Source: Euborellia annulipes
Lineage: Eukaryota > Arthropoda > Insecta > Dermaptera > Anisolabididae
Length of the DNA stretch: 64,000 nucleotides
Assembly (NCBI GenBank): GCA_023213315.1
Contig: JAKCPI010021855.1
Span: 1 to 64,000, forward strand
Direction: 5' to 3'
The notes beneath the pieces were generated by a model. The model was not told the origin of the DNA, made no database searches, and was given only the letters and a program-made list of their open reading frames with translations. Within the stretch, counting starts at the first letter, position 1; the number at the start of each line of letters is the position of its first letter. Made by a program: the position numbers and the translations under genes. This document shows positions 45,455 to 56,095 of this stretch, in pieces.

Positions 45455-45870
45455 AAAAATTATAAATTTGAAAATTAATTTCACACTGAAGAATGCACAA
45501 AACAAAAGGTTAAAAAAGAATTCGGTTTTTAGCGCGTGGTGTTAATATTTATCAGAATAGCATAAATTTAAAAAATAAAAAAAAACGTCGGCAAGTGTTT
45601 GCACGCAATCAGCTAGTTAGAGTTAATTATGATAAAATAAAAAGCGAATGTAGTATATGAGTATAGTGAATTTCAAACGAAAAGGCATTTTCTCATACGT
45701 GAACTCTGAAACTAGTTGACGATTTTTATTAGCATTTTTATTTTTAGTAAAATCCATTTTGAATGTAAAGAATTTAATTTTAAATAATAATTTCACACTA
45801 ATTAAAAAAAAAATTCATTAAAATTTAATAAATATAATTAATTATAGAAATATAATTGTGAGATTTAATT
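45455..45870 (-). repeat. family F dispersed repeat, copy 2 (reversed)
   Basis: Reverse complement of 37780-38230. Includes CGGCAAGTGTTTGCACGCAA then TCAGCTAG and GTTAATTATGATAAAATAAA. Confidence 0.75.
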
Positions 45871-45894
45871 ATTTCTATTCTTTCTCGTACCCTA

Positions 45895-46400
45895 TATATG
45901 AAATATATAGAGAAAGTATTGGATCATGTCAAAAATTAGATGTCGTGATTTTGATGGATATACATGTTTTGAGGTCCCTGAGTCAAAAAAGTGGGTCCGC
46001 AAATTGGTCTGTGTGTGTGTGTGTGTGTGTCTCTGTGTGTGTGTGTGTGTGTGTGTGGTGGTGTGTCTGTATGTGTGGACAGATTTTTAGATGAAGGAGT
46101 TGAGCTAGCGGATTGAAATTTTATATTTAACTTAGGTACCTTCCCACACGCTCAAAATAAGCTTTGAACAAAATCGGCCAAAAAGTACTAGTACTTTACT
46201 GATGTACTTTTTCAGTTTTTTTCGATTTTCTCAAAATTCCCTCCAAGAATTTTTTAAAATTCAAAAATCAATTATTTTTTAGATGCTCTTTAAAATGTAT
46301 ATTCTCATTTTGCGTTGAAATCTTCTGAAGACCACTTTCTCTTGTTCTTCATAGGAAAGATAGAAATGGTTGCCATGGTAACGAATTTAAATCTTTTCTT
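45895..46400 (-). mobile_element. double-hairpin element (family B), partial
   Basis: TATATAGAGAAAGTATTGGA at the left, a (GT)n tract at 46009-46058, AGTACTAGTACTTTACTGAT at about 46186 and TTGCCATGGTAACGAATTTA at the right. A solo hairpin of the same family is at 46810-46905. Confidence 0.82.
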
Positions 46401-46409
46401 TTTATTAGA

Positions 46410-46790
46410 TTAAAAATCAATTATTATTTAAATTCCCATTTATTTTTAAATTTATTTGTGTCTTTAATTGTTTCAAAGAAAATATATGTCTCTCTCCCAC
46501 TTGCAAACATTATCGTCTCTCTCTACTCTTTTAAATTCCCTTCCACCTTATCTTCGCATTTGACAATGTTAATTTCCTATAGGGATTTGTATGTTAATTT
46601 CGATTCAAAAGGGGGTCCCCTTTAGAACTTTTAGGCATTTAAAATTTTTTTTTCCAATTCTTATGAAATTTTGTATTTATTTACGATTCTATATTGTGTA
46701 TAAAATGTCCAAATATGAGATTAAAATTTTGAAAAATAACCATAGTTTATTTGAAGCAGTCAACATTTAAAATCCAAGTTTGAAACTAAG
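46410..46790. other. AT-rich DNA, nothing recognised
   Basis: No splice-compatible exon, TIR or promoter-like pattern was seen here. Confidence 0.35.
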
Positions 46791-46809
46791 GTGCTATCGG
46801 AAACTAAAT

Positions 46810-46905
46810 ATATCTCGACACAAAAATCTGGTGTGACAGCACAGTGGAACTTTCTCTTACCGAAGGGTAAGAGAAAGTTGTGTGTGTGCCATCCAGATTT
46901 TTGTT
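46810..46905. repeat. solo family B hairpin
   Basis: ACAAAAATCTGGTGTGACAG and CCATCCAGATTTTTGT arms around GGTAAGAGAAAGTTGTGTG. Slightly decayed. Confidence 0.75.
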
Positions 46906-47272
46906 TGTTTGTAATTTTGAAACTACTTGACGGATTTTTATGGGCTTTTTTTCGTTTTGAGATTCGCCCCCGGGGAAGTTTTCATTTAATTTTTTGTCAT
47001 TCAAAATTTATATTTAAAAGGGCGGCGCCTTTCTCTCTTGCCCTGGGGGCTTATTTAAATTTAAGTAGCTGATAATTATATAAATTACATATCAATTTAT
47101 TTTATATTAAAAATAGAGCAAACGTTTGGTGTATACACAAAATCAAAAATCATTCGCATGGAATGTGCACTAATTATTTTAAACAACTTTTTTTTTTAAA
47201 TAAATAGAAAAATGTTTGATAGATAATCAAAAAAGATGAAATGCTCTTCTCTGAAGTACATGAATTATCTTC

Positions 47273-47653
47273 TCTATATAATAATTGCGGAGTGTCCGTT
47301 GTCCGTCTGTCACGCTCTATTTGACCAACTTCCCGTTGGAATTTTGAAACGTAATTTTGCAGTTTTATAGAGGACGTTATGGAGAGTCCCGGGAAAATAC
47401 TTGGGTCCCGAAATTCCAATAACTTTTTGAGTTATTAATTTCTAAAGTTACAATTTCTCCCATAGGAAATATTTATGTATTCTTTGCATTTATGTATTCT
47501 ATGAATGTAAATAAATCCTCAAGCAGGAACATGATTGGAATAGTGTAATAATATTTTCTTTTCATAATTAAGAAAAGGTCAGGGTTCGCTGCAGGCGGGC
47601 CCGAGCCAGCTGAGGGGGGTCCAGGGGGCGAAGCCCGCCGAAGACGCGGCTAG
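47273..47653 (+). mobile_element. Helitron-like element (family H1), complete but small
   Basis: Starts TCTATATAATAATTGCGGAG and ends AAGACGCGGCTAG before T. Interior CAACTTCCCGTTGGAATTTT and CTTTTTGAGTTATTAATTTC as in other copies. The GC-rich 3' part is shortened. Confidence 0.87.
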
Positions 47654-48385
47654 TGTTAAAAATTTTAGATAAGAATTCAATAATCTCGCTTCTCGGTGTT
47701 ATTGTATTAAATGAAAATAAACTTAATATTAAATTATACGGTATTTCCCACCTTTATTTATTCCCTTTCTTTGAATTTCACCTTAAAATCAGCGTGTAAT
47801 TAAATTTTCATTTTTTTTTACCTTTTTATTAACCTTAATCTCAAATACCATTTGTAAAATTAAAAAAAAAAAATCCATCAAGTAGTTGCCGAGTGTATTG
47901 AAAGAAAAAGTTTTAATTAAATCTTAACATTTAATAAATGTTATTATTAAATAAATAACCCAGAGAATCAGAAAATATTCTGAGATTTAATAAATATATT
48001 TCGTATAGGCCTATATACTCTGAAACTACTTGAATGATGAGTTTTTTTTCTTTTTCAATTTTTATAAAATTTTTCGGTAGTGGGTTTTATTTATTGATAC
48101 CTAAACTTTTTTAATTCTAGTCGCTTACGAAATTAATTACATAATGGCTTTAAGAGGGATAAATTAAAGACAGAGTCCACCGAGAGCAGGCTGTGCAGTT
48201 AGTGATAATAAATATAAATAGGAAAATTGCGAAATAAATCTAATATTTAGACCGACATTTTTAGACCGGACGTCCTCGAATACAAAGGTAGAGATATTCA
48301 ATAAGTTTATTCATTTTCTTTGAATTTGAATACTTTTTAATGATACTTAATATTAAAAGGCTCAGACATATTTATTGGTTTTCAA
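47654..48385. other. AT-rich DNA with old repeat words
   Basis: AAATCCATCAAGTAGTTGCC at 47870 and CTGAAACTACTTGAATGA at 48018 are pieces of the abundant AACTACTTGACGAATTTTT family. GAGCAGGCTGTGCAGTTAG near 48185 resembles a worn Helitron end. No gene. Confidence 0.4.
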
Positions 48386-48394
48386 ATAAATAAA

Positions 48395-48485
48395 AATTTA
48401 TCTGACTGTCTGGGATTCGAACTCGCGCCCCTTGGCTTTAAAATGATCAATATTGACATTTATCAACAACTCTACCGAGGGGGGG
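48395..48485 (-). mobile_element. SINE family 1 head, diverged
   Basis: The minus strand has GAGTTCGAATCCCAGACAGT (a good B box) followed by CAGATAAATTTTTATTTATT. Upstream CCTCGGTAGAGTTGTTGATA replaces the A-box part. A G run at 48481-48490 borders it. Confidence 0.6.
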
Positions 48486-49424
48486 GGGGTAAGTTTATGT
48501 TAAATATATATAACTAAAATTGAAATTGAACTAATGCTCCTAAAGTTGCTTTTTAAAGTCTTTTTTTGTAACGATAACTTTAGATTAAAAACACACTTAT
48601 TCTAAACACGACAAAGAATTTATAAACTTATGGTAAAATTAAGAAGATGTTTTTTAGATATATATTCTAAAACTAGACGTTCTCCCGAGTAAAATGATAT
48701 ATCACACTTAATATCTAAATTTATTGCATTAGTGTTAAAAAGCGTTATTAAAAGTTGCACTTGGAGCATCGCTAATTACCATATAAGGAAGTTAAAAGCA
48801 ATTAAAATTTAATTTAATTTAAAATACGTGATTTAAATATAAATATAATAATTAAATTTGTTTTTATTATTTTATTAATTTTTTTTTATTTTTGTTTTAA
48901 TTAAATTTTTTTTTTTTTTTTTTGCTTTTTAAATCCCGCAATTATTTGTATTAAATGGCATTCATAAATCAAATAAAACGTTCCTCGATTGTCAATATGA
49001 ACGTCGAAAATATCGATCTGATTAAAAGATTTATAGAGAGAGATGTTGGATGGATTTTTATTTATTTTTTTTTTTTTCGTTTTCAAAATTAATAAATTGA
49101 TTTGCAACTGCGGAATTGAAAAAAAAAAAGCGAAAGAGCGAGAGATAATTAAATAATTCCAGATAACGAGAAAAATTTATGCATCATGATGATTAATGAA
49201 TAAAAACAGGCAACTTCCCCCTCTGAAATGATTATTGTTTTTAATAATAATAAATAAAATTTCGCCCGCCCGTCAAGAGAGAAGAAAAGAATATTAAAAA
49301 AAATGTAAATTATTCATAAATCTACCTATATATTTGGTAAAACGAAAATTGAGATTTTGTATTCATAACAATAACCTAAATTGATAACCGTTAGTTCGTT
49401 TAAGTTTGTAAAATTAATTTAAAA

Positions 49425-49860
49425 AAAAAAAAAAAAAAAATACTAGGTGATATGTTTCAAAATATTTATTTGTATAAATAGTTGAGATACTCAGTGAAGA
49501 TGACACGTTAAGTGGCTAAAATTAAAAACTGAAACATATTACCTAGTGTTTTTTTCTTTTAATTTAATTTTATCTTTTAACTAGAGTTAACTGTTATCAG
49601 TTTAAATTTTAGACACTCAGCGTGTCAACTTCAGAAATAATACAAATATTGACAAATAAATATATTGAAACATATCACCAAGTGTTTTTTTATATATTTG
49701 TTTTTTGTTTTAACTAGAGCCAACGGTTCAATCAGTTAAAATTTTAGACACTCCGCGTGTTATCTTGAGAAATAATATATATACTGAGTGTCTAAATCAT
49801 CAAGTATTGATATTTATACAAATAAATATTTTGAAACATATAACCTAGTGGTTATGATTA
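49425..49860. mobile_element. ACTAGGTGATATGTTTCAA fold-back elements, two or three copies
   Basis: TACTAGGTGATATGTTTCAA (49440) is inverted as GAAACATATTACCTAGTG (49531). Further inverted copies end at 49668-49688 and 49832-49852. Between them are CACTCAGTGAAGATGACAC-type words. It is related to 27325 and 61880. Confidence 0.7.
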
Positions 49861-50440
49861 ATTTTACCTTTAACTTTTTTTTTTAATTTAAATATTGTAT
49901 ATAGTTTAAGAATAAATGAGATTTTAATTTTTATTTTATCAAAATTCCTATAAGAACCGAGTTGTAGTGTGATATGTACTTTAAGTATTCAGTACTTGGG
50001 ATTTATTATATACTGTGAATACAGACAAGTAAGATAATTTGTTTAATTAAAAACACTCTCTTCTTCTCTAATGAGGAAAAATTAAATTAAAATTTAATCT
50101 ATTTATATAATTAATTATTGAATAATAATTGTGAGATTTAATTTTAATTTTTCCTTTATAGCCCATTAATTCCGAAACTACTGCACGAATTTTTATGGGA
50201 CTTTTTTTCAAAATAGGCAATATAGAGGGCTAGATTTTTTATTTTTGTTAAAAATTATTTACGGTGTCTATTCTAAAATAAAATTATCTTTTTAAGGTGT
50301 TGAGTCTCTACTTGCTTTGTAATTCTCCTTTTTCCTATTCTCTGATGACGTCAGTGCTCGAGAAAATCCACGCACGTGTTTGTGTATGTGTGTGCATCAA
50401 CATAAGGTTATACATGTTGACAAATGTCAATATTGACAAT

Positions 50441-50520
50441 CTCGGGCCCCAGACAGTCTCCAGATGAATTTATTTAAATCACCTGGACCCTAATATCGTC
50501 ATTAAGTCTAAGATGTCGAA
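50441..50520 (+). mobile_element. SINE family 1 fragment
   Basis: GGGCCCCAGACAGTCTCCAG, GATGAATTTATTTAAATCAC, then ACCTGGACCCTAATATCG and TAAGTCTAAGATGTCGAAGA. Internal pieces are deleted. Confidence 0.6.
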
Positions 50521-50599
50521 GACAAAAACTTGCTCTTTGTAAAGAAGTTTCACTTCAATATTGAATTAATCAATATCCGGCAAGTTGAGGGAACAAAAA

Positions 50600-50757
50600 T
50601 CTATATATTGATATATACACGTGTCATAGAGGAGTGTCTATTTAAACAACTTCCCGTTTTGAATTTTGAAGTGAACTTTTGCTCTCTTATCAAGGACGGG
50701 TTCACAAAAATTCACATGGGGGGATGTTCCAGAATTTTGCCCATTGGAAAGCCTTAA
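50600..50757 (+). mobile_element. H1-like Helitron 5' fragment
   Basis: CAACTTCCCGTTTTGAATTTTG and CTCTTATCAAGGACGGG match the H1 interior. It is cut off by the family B element that follows. Confidence 0.55.
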
Positions 50758-51437
50758 TAAAAAATTTGGTGTGACTGGTCGAACAGCACACAACTTTCTC
50801 TTACCTTCGGTAATCGAAAGTTGTGTTCTGTGCTTGTCACACCAGATTTTTGTGTCGACATGTATTTAGTTCCCGACAGTAGGGTACAATTGAATTCAAG
50901 ATGTAAAATTTATAAGTATGGGAAAATATTTATATTTTGTTACCATGGCAACCATTTCTCCTATCTTCCCTATGAAGTACAAGAGTAAAGTGGTGCTTCA
51001 GAAGATTTCAATGACAAAATGAGAATATACATTTTAAAGAGCATCTAAAAAAATAATTGATCTTATGAATAAAAAAAAAAATCGTTGGAGCGGATTTTGA
51101 AAAAATCAAAAAAAAAAAAAACTGAAAAAGTGCATTAGTAAAGTACTAGTACTCTTTGGCCGATTTTGTTTAAAAGCTTATTTTCACGCTCCATGGGGGT
51201 TTTTTTAAATTATATATAAAATTTCAGCCTCATAGCTCAATTCCTTCATGCTTTAAAGTGAACCCAGACACACACACAGACACACCGACTGACAGACCAT
51301 GTCGCAAAAACCACTTGTTTGGATTCAGGGGACCTCAAAACGTGTATATCCATCAAAATCTCGACATCGAATTTTTGACATGAATCCAATACTTTCTCTC
51401 TCTATATATTAACATATATATAGAGGTAAGAGAAAGT
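50758..51437 (+). mobile_element. double-hairpin element (family B), full length
   Basis: Left hairpin TTTGGTGTGACTGG...CTTGTCACACCAGATTTT (50762-50849). Then TGTCGACATGTATTTAGTTC, TTGTTACCATGGCAACCATT, AAAGTACTAGTACTCTTTGG, an ACACACAGACACA tract and GTTTGGATTCAGGGGACCTC. Right hairpin ACTTTCTCTCTCTATATATT...GAGGTAAGAGAAAGTA. No TIR, no frame. Confidence 0.9.
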
Positions 51438-51727
51438 AAAAATACAAACTTTGTCCAGAAAAATACCGTTGGAATTTTGAAAAGAAATTTTATTGCATAA
51501 AGAGGACCTTCTAGGGATTACAGAAATATTATTTTCTCCCCGAAATTCCTATAACTTTTTGAGTTATTAATTCTTAAAGTTACGATTTCTCCCATAGGAA
51601 ATGTATAGAGAAATATTTATGTATTCTTTTCATTTGTATATTCCATGAATGTAAACAAATCCTCAAACAGGCGCTGAATTAAAATGGAATAATAATAATT
51701 TCTTTTTCATAATTAAGAAGAAAAGGC

Positions 51728-51937
51728 TGGCAACGGAGTAGAGCAACAGTCGCCACAATCGTTGCTGTTAAGCAATGCCAAGCGCGGCGAAATATGGGAT
51801 TGGTGACCCCCTGAAATCAGCGTGTTGAACGTCCCCCGGTAGCCATCGGTATTATAAATTTAATAATATGTAAAATTAAAACCCTAATGGCCTCTGCAGC
51901 CGAAAAAGGGGTAATTAAATAAAAAAAATCTGGTGTG
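51728..51937 (+). mobile_element. SINE family 3 with a 5S rRNA-like head
   Basis: Flanked by a 13-bp duplication (51715-51727; 52611-52623, on the far side of family B). The head GGCAACGGAGTAGAGCAAC... aligns in order with 5S rRNA: TTAAGCA (A-box area), GCGCGG, then GGATTGGTGACCCCCTGAAA over the C box and CGTGTTG at the end. The tail is CCTAATGGCCTCTGCAGCCG, AAAAAGGGGTAATTAAATAA. Family B seems to have jumped into its A-rich tail. Confidence 0.65.
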
Positions 51938-52610
51938 ACTGGCGCACAGCACACAACTTTCTCTTACCTTCGGTAATCGAAAGTTGTGTACTGTGCTTGT
52001 CTCACCAGATTTTTTGGTGTCGACATGTATTTAGTTTCCGACAGTACGGTACATTCGATTTTCAAGATGTAAAATTTATAAGTATGGCAAAATATTTATA
52101 TTTTGTTACCATAGCAACCATAGGAGAAATTCCTATCTTTCCTATGAAGAACAAGAGTAAAGTGGTCTTCAAAAAGATTTCAATCACAAAATGAGAATAT
52201 ACATTTTATAGAGAATCTAAAAAATAATTGATTTTTGAATTTTAAAAAAAAATCGTTGGAGCAAATTTTGAGAAAATCGAAAAAAAACTGAAAAAGTGCA
52301 TCAGTAGAGTACTAGTACTCTTTGGCTGATTTTGTTCAAAAGCTTCGTGTCACGTCCCATGGGGGGTGCCTAACTTAAATATAAAATTTCAACTTCCTAG
52401 CTCTTTTTGTTCTTGAGATATTTTGTTCACAGACACACACACAGACACACAGACAGACAGACAGACCATGTCGCGAAAACCACTTTTTTGGATTCAGGGG
52501 ACCTCAAAACGTGAAGATCCATCAAAATCTCGACATCGAATTTTTGACATGAAACCAATACTTTCTCTCTCTATATATTAACATATATATAGAGGTACGA
52601 GAAAGTAAAA
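51925..52610 (+). mobile_element. double-hairpin element (family B), full length
   Basis: Left hairpin AAAATCTGGTGTGACTGG...CTTGTCTCACCAGATTTTT. The body matches 50758-51437 throughout. (ACAG)n at 52452-52470. Right hairpin ACTTTCTCTCTCTATATATT...GAGGTACGAGAAAGTA. Two near-identical full copies 500 bp apart suggest recent activity. Confidence 0.9.
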
Positions 52611-52842
52611 AAGAAGAAAAGGCGATAGTCCGCCCCAGGCGGGCTCTAACCAGCTAGAGGGCGGTCGAGGGGGGCGGCGCGGCTAGTGATGTTATAAAAA
52701 TAAATAAAATTTTTTAAGTTTGCTGGTGGTATCATGCTAAACATCAAACTGTCCCAAGTTAGGGTATTTGACTGTATTCCATATCAATTAGCAGATTTTT
52801 TGTGTTTTATTACAAAAACGTCAGTCCCTTGGAAGTTTTTCA

Positions 52843-52956
52843 ACCATCTGGTATCCAAATGGCTTAAATAATATAATCGGACTGCCTGGGGTCCGAACCC
52901 GCGACTTGTGGTATACGAGGTTAGCATGCTAACCCCTACACCAAGCCCCGAGGGCT
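52843..52956 (-). mobile_element. SINE family 1, head half
   Basis: The minus strand reads GCCCTCGGGGCTTGGTGTAG, then GGTTCGGACCCCAGGCAGTC and CCATTTGGATACCAGATGG-type body. It stops before the tail module. Confidence 0.8.
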
Positions 52957-53094
52957 AAAATCAACTTATTGTCTATCAAAGTCATTACAAACAATTAAAA
53001 TCAAAGATACAAATTGTACATTTCAAATTCGACCCCAAAGTTAACCCATTTTTGTAGAATGACCCATATACACGGATACGTGATACACGGTGTA

Positions 53095-53540
53095 TTATGT
53101 CTGTCTGTGTGTTCAATTTTAAGCATGAAAGAATTGAGCTAGGAAATTGAAATTTTATATTTAAGTTAGGCACCCTACTGAGACTTGACACGAAGCTTTT
53201 GAACAAAATCGGCTTAACAGTACTAGTACTTTACTGATGTACTTTTTCAGTTTTTTTTCGATTTTCTCAAAATTCGTTCCAAGGATTTTGATTAAAATTC
53301 AAAAATCAATTATTTTTTTTAGATGCTTTTTAAAATGTATATTCTCATTTTGCTATTGAAATCTTCTGAAGACCACTTTACTCTTGTACTCCATAGAAAA
53401 GATAGGAGAAATGGTTGCCATGGTAACAAAATATAAATATTTTCCCATACTTATAAATTTTACATCTTGAATTCTGTCTGAAACTAAATATATTGTGACA
53501 CAAAAAAATCTGGTGCGACCAGTCATACCAGATTTTTATA
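53095..53540 (-). mobile_element. double-hairpin element (family B), partial
   Basis: GTCTGTGTGTTCAATTTTAAGC at the left, ACAGTACTAGTACTTTACTG at about 53217, TTGCCATGGTAACAAAATAT at about 53416, and half of the CTGGTGCGACCAGTCATACC hairpin near 53510. Confidence 0.82.
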
Positions 53541-53544
53541 TTGA

Positions 53545-54100
53545 TAGAAAAATAGATTTTTTTCCGCCGGCCTTGATATTAATTTCCCCGAGAAGCCGAG
53601 CAAATCACTTTTAATAATCACAAAAAATAAAATAAATATTAATTTTGTATTCTTTGACAAACGAATTTCAAGGTTATAATAATTAGATTTTTTTTTTGGA
53701 TGTCATATTAGTTACCTTGTGTTGTTGAAATTGTATTTCTTCTAAGTGAAGATGACACTTTTTATATATCACTGAGAGAAAAAAACAAAAAACAGAAATA
53801 AAATAAAACGTTTTTAGTCTAGGCTCTCTAATAGCCCGTAGACCTCTGCATGAAATCCGCATGCCTTCTGCATCTATGCACGCGCGTGCGTCAATTCCCC
53901 CTCCCCTCCCTCCCCTCCCCCTTCATTGCTTGTTCAATTCTCTTTTGACAGCCCCCTTCTTCACAAAATGAGCACACAGACGCTGACATCTAGTGGCCAA
54001 CTGATCAACTAATACAACTATTGATTTTTCTATGGCGGGAAATAAGACAAATTATCACTTGCGGTTAGAGATATTGAGAAATTCGTGGAATAAAAAAAAA
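53545..54100. other. intergenic DNA, C-rich tract, nothing recognised
   Basis: A CCCCTCCCCTCC-type tract at 53899-53922. GTTGTTGAAATTGTATTTCTTC at 53724 may be a fragment of the CACAAG/GTTTCAA fold-back family. No exon. Confidence 0.35.
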
Positions 54101-54106
54101 TGGACG

Positions 54107-54161
54107 TACCATCAAGAGAAAAGATATTGGAGGTTGTCCAATATCTTTTCTCTTGATGGTA
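54107..54161. repeat. perfect 24-bp hairpin, 7-nt loop
   Basis: The left arm starts TACCATCAAGAGAAAAGATA (54107-54130) and the right arm 54138-54161 is its exact reverse complement. The loop is AGGTTGT. It sits at the left edge of a family C copy. Confidence 0.9.
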
Positions 54162-55017
54162 TGTTAAAGACTGAGAACAATATTTATTTAGTAATTGAAG
54201 ATTTGAATCATTTTTTAATTTTAAAAATTATATTTTATCAATTTAAAAATTGAATAATTAAATCTCACAATTATTATATATATAATAGGGTTTCGTCTGT
54301 CCGTCGTCCCTCTGTCTGTCCGTCTGTCTGTCACGCTCTGTTTGACCAACTTCCCGCTGGAATTTTGAAACGAAATTTTGCAGTCTTATAGAGGAGGTTA
54401 TGGAGAGTCCCGGAAAAATACTCGGGTCCCAAAATTCCTATAACTTTTTGAGTTATTAATTCCTAAAGTTACGATTTCTCCCATAGGAAATGTACAGAGG
54501 AATATTTTTGTATTCTTTTCATTTGTGTATTCCATGAATGTAAACAAATCCCTCAAGCAGGCACTGGATTGGAATACGTAGTAATAATAATTTTCTTTTC
54601 ATAATTAAGAAAGGCCGCCGCAGGCGGGCCCGAGCCAGCTGGAGGGGGGTCCAGGGGGCGTAGCCCCCTGTCTAGGCACCACGCAGTTTCTCATTAAGGC
54701 GAGGGTCCGCCGAGGCGGGCCCGAAGCCAGCTGGTGGGGGGTCCAGGGGGGCGTAGCCCCCGGCTAGACGCGAAGCCCGTCGAAGGCGGGCGGCGCGGCT
54801 AGTTTATTTATAATTCGTCATATATATTAAATTTCAACTTTCCTATTTTCGTCGTCACTGCTTGTGACGTCATGGCTTGTAACGCGACATGCTAGATAAA
54901 AGAGCGAAAAAATTTAAGAGGATCAAATAAAAGTTTCACTTGAAAAAAAAATAATGAAGATTTCCTCAAAAAATCAGAAAAAATAAAATTTTAAGAATAA
55001 AATGTAGAAAAAATGAC
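54162..55017 (+). repeat. family C repeat, copy 3, split by a Helitron
   Basis: Left piece GTTAAAGACTGAGAACAATA to CACAATTATTA. Right piece TTATAATTCGTCATATATTA, CTTGTGACGTCATGGCTTGT, then AAATGTAGAAAAAATGACTG. Joins cleanly to the 44900-45420 pattern when 54277-54802 is removed. Confidence 0.85.
54277..54802 (+). mobile_element. Helitron-like element (family H1) with doubled 3' GC block
   Basis: From about TATATATAATAGGGTTTCGT to GGGCGGCGCGGCTAG before T. The GGCGGGCCCGAGCCAGCTGG block and following GGGGTCCAGGGGG occur twice (54608-54662 and 54700-54770), so the 3' end was duplicated or two ends were captured. Confidence 0.85.
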
Positions 55018-55079
55018 TGTAGACTTAAACTGGCTACTTATGGATTTTTTTTCCACCTCATAATAAAAAAAACCTTTTT

Positions 55080-55275
55080 TTAAAAGTTAAAAAATTTTTT
55101 CCCCCGCCGCATTTTTTTTTTTTGCGGGTTTATTTTTCCCCCCCCGTAAAATATTTTTTTTTTTTTTTTCCCTATTTTTTCCCCCCCCCCCCTTTTTTTT
55201 TTTTCCCCCCCTTTCTTTTTTCAAAAAATTTTTTTTTCAAAAATTTTGGTTTAAAGGGTTTTTTTTTTTCTTTAC
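55080..55275. repeat. poly-T/poly-C low-complexity block
   Basis: Alternating T runs and C runs of up to about 12-18 bases. It resembles a degraded hAT end as at 41050-41240. Base calls here are unreliable. Confidence 0.6.
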
Positions 55276-55671
55276 TTGAAACGGTGTTTATTTCTCCAAC
55301 GAGGAGGAAAGAAAAAAAAATTACTTAAATTTTTGATGACTTTTCGGCCGTCAATCGCGGTCTTCCTCGGAACAAAGATTTGTTAATTCGTCTTGCATTT
55401 GGCATTAGAAATAAGACAGCCGAAAGCAAATAAAGAAAAAAAATATTTTTTTTTCGCTTTATTTATTACAAATGTCGACGTTTCGGTCTTCATCAGGACA
55501 TGTGCAATGTTTGCCTCGAGCTTAGAGCGGCTCTTGGCAATTCCTGATATAAAATAGGTGTGAATATTCGTCGGTTAGCATGACTTCCAGTTCAAGTGTG
55601 ATATTAAAATATTTTAATATTAATTAACAAGTTTAATATCACACTTGTTGCTATGTTCACTCATCATTACT

Positions 55672-55955
55672 ATATTACAATTCAGTGCCTGCTTGTGGAT
55701 TTGTTTACGTTCATAGAATACACAAATGCAAAGAATAGATAAATCTCAATATATTTCCTATGGGAGAAATCGTAACTTTAGGAATTAATAACTCAGAAAG
55801 TTATAGGAATTTCGGGATGAAAATAATTTTCCTGTAATCTCTAAAAGGTCCTCTTTAAGAATACAAAATTTGGTTTCGAAATTCTAACGGGAAATTGCCT
55901 AAATAGAGCGTGACAGACGGATAGATGGACATAATTAGTGAATAATATAAATAGA
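55672..55955 (-). mobile_element. Helitron-like element (family H1), 3'-truncated
   Basis: The minus strand begins TCTATTTATATTATTCACTA after A (plus T at 55956) and runs through TGTCACGCTCTATTTAGGCA to GTAAACAAATCCACAAGCAG, then stops before the GC block. Confidence 0.8.
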
Positions 55956-56095
55956 TTCGTTAAAAAATGAAATGAGTTTCGAACTTAGTATTTTAATTAA
56001 ATTTGTTCTTGGAGATGAGTAATAACTATTTTAAACTTATTTTTATATTAAAAGTAGATTTTGCTGCATAATTTGACCCAAGCTGCACTGTAAAA

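Larger units (their letters stand above)
51445..52688 (+). mobile_element. H1-like Helitron split by a retroposed insertion
   Basis: Left piece 51445-51727 (ATACCGTTGGAATTTTG, CTTTTTGAGTTATTAATTC, TGTAAACAAATCCTCAAAC). Right piece 52611-52688 ends GGGGGGCGGCGCGGCTAG before T. The 13-bp AAGAAGAAAAGGC is duplicated at the break. Confidence 0.82.
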
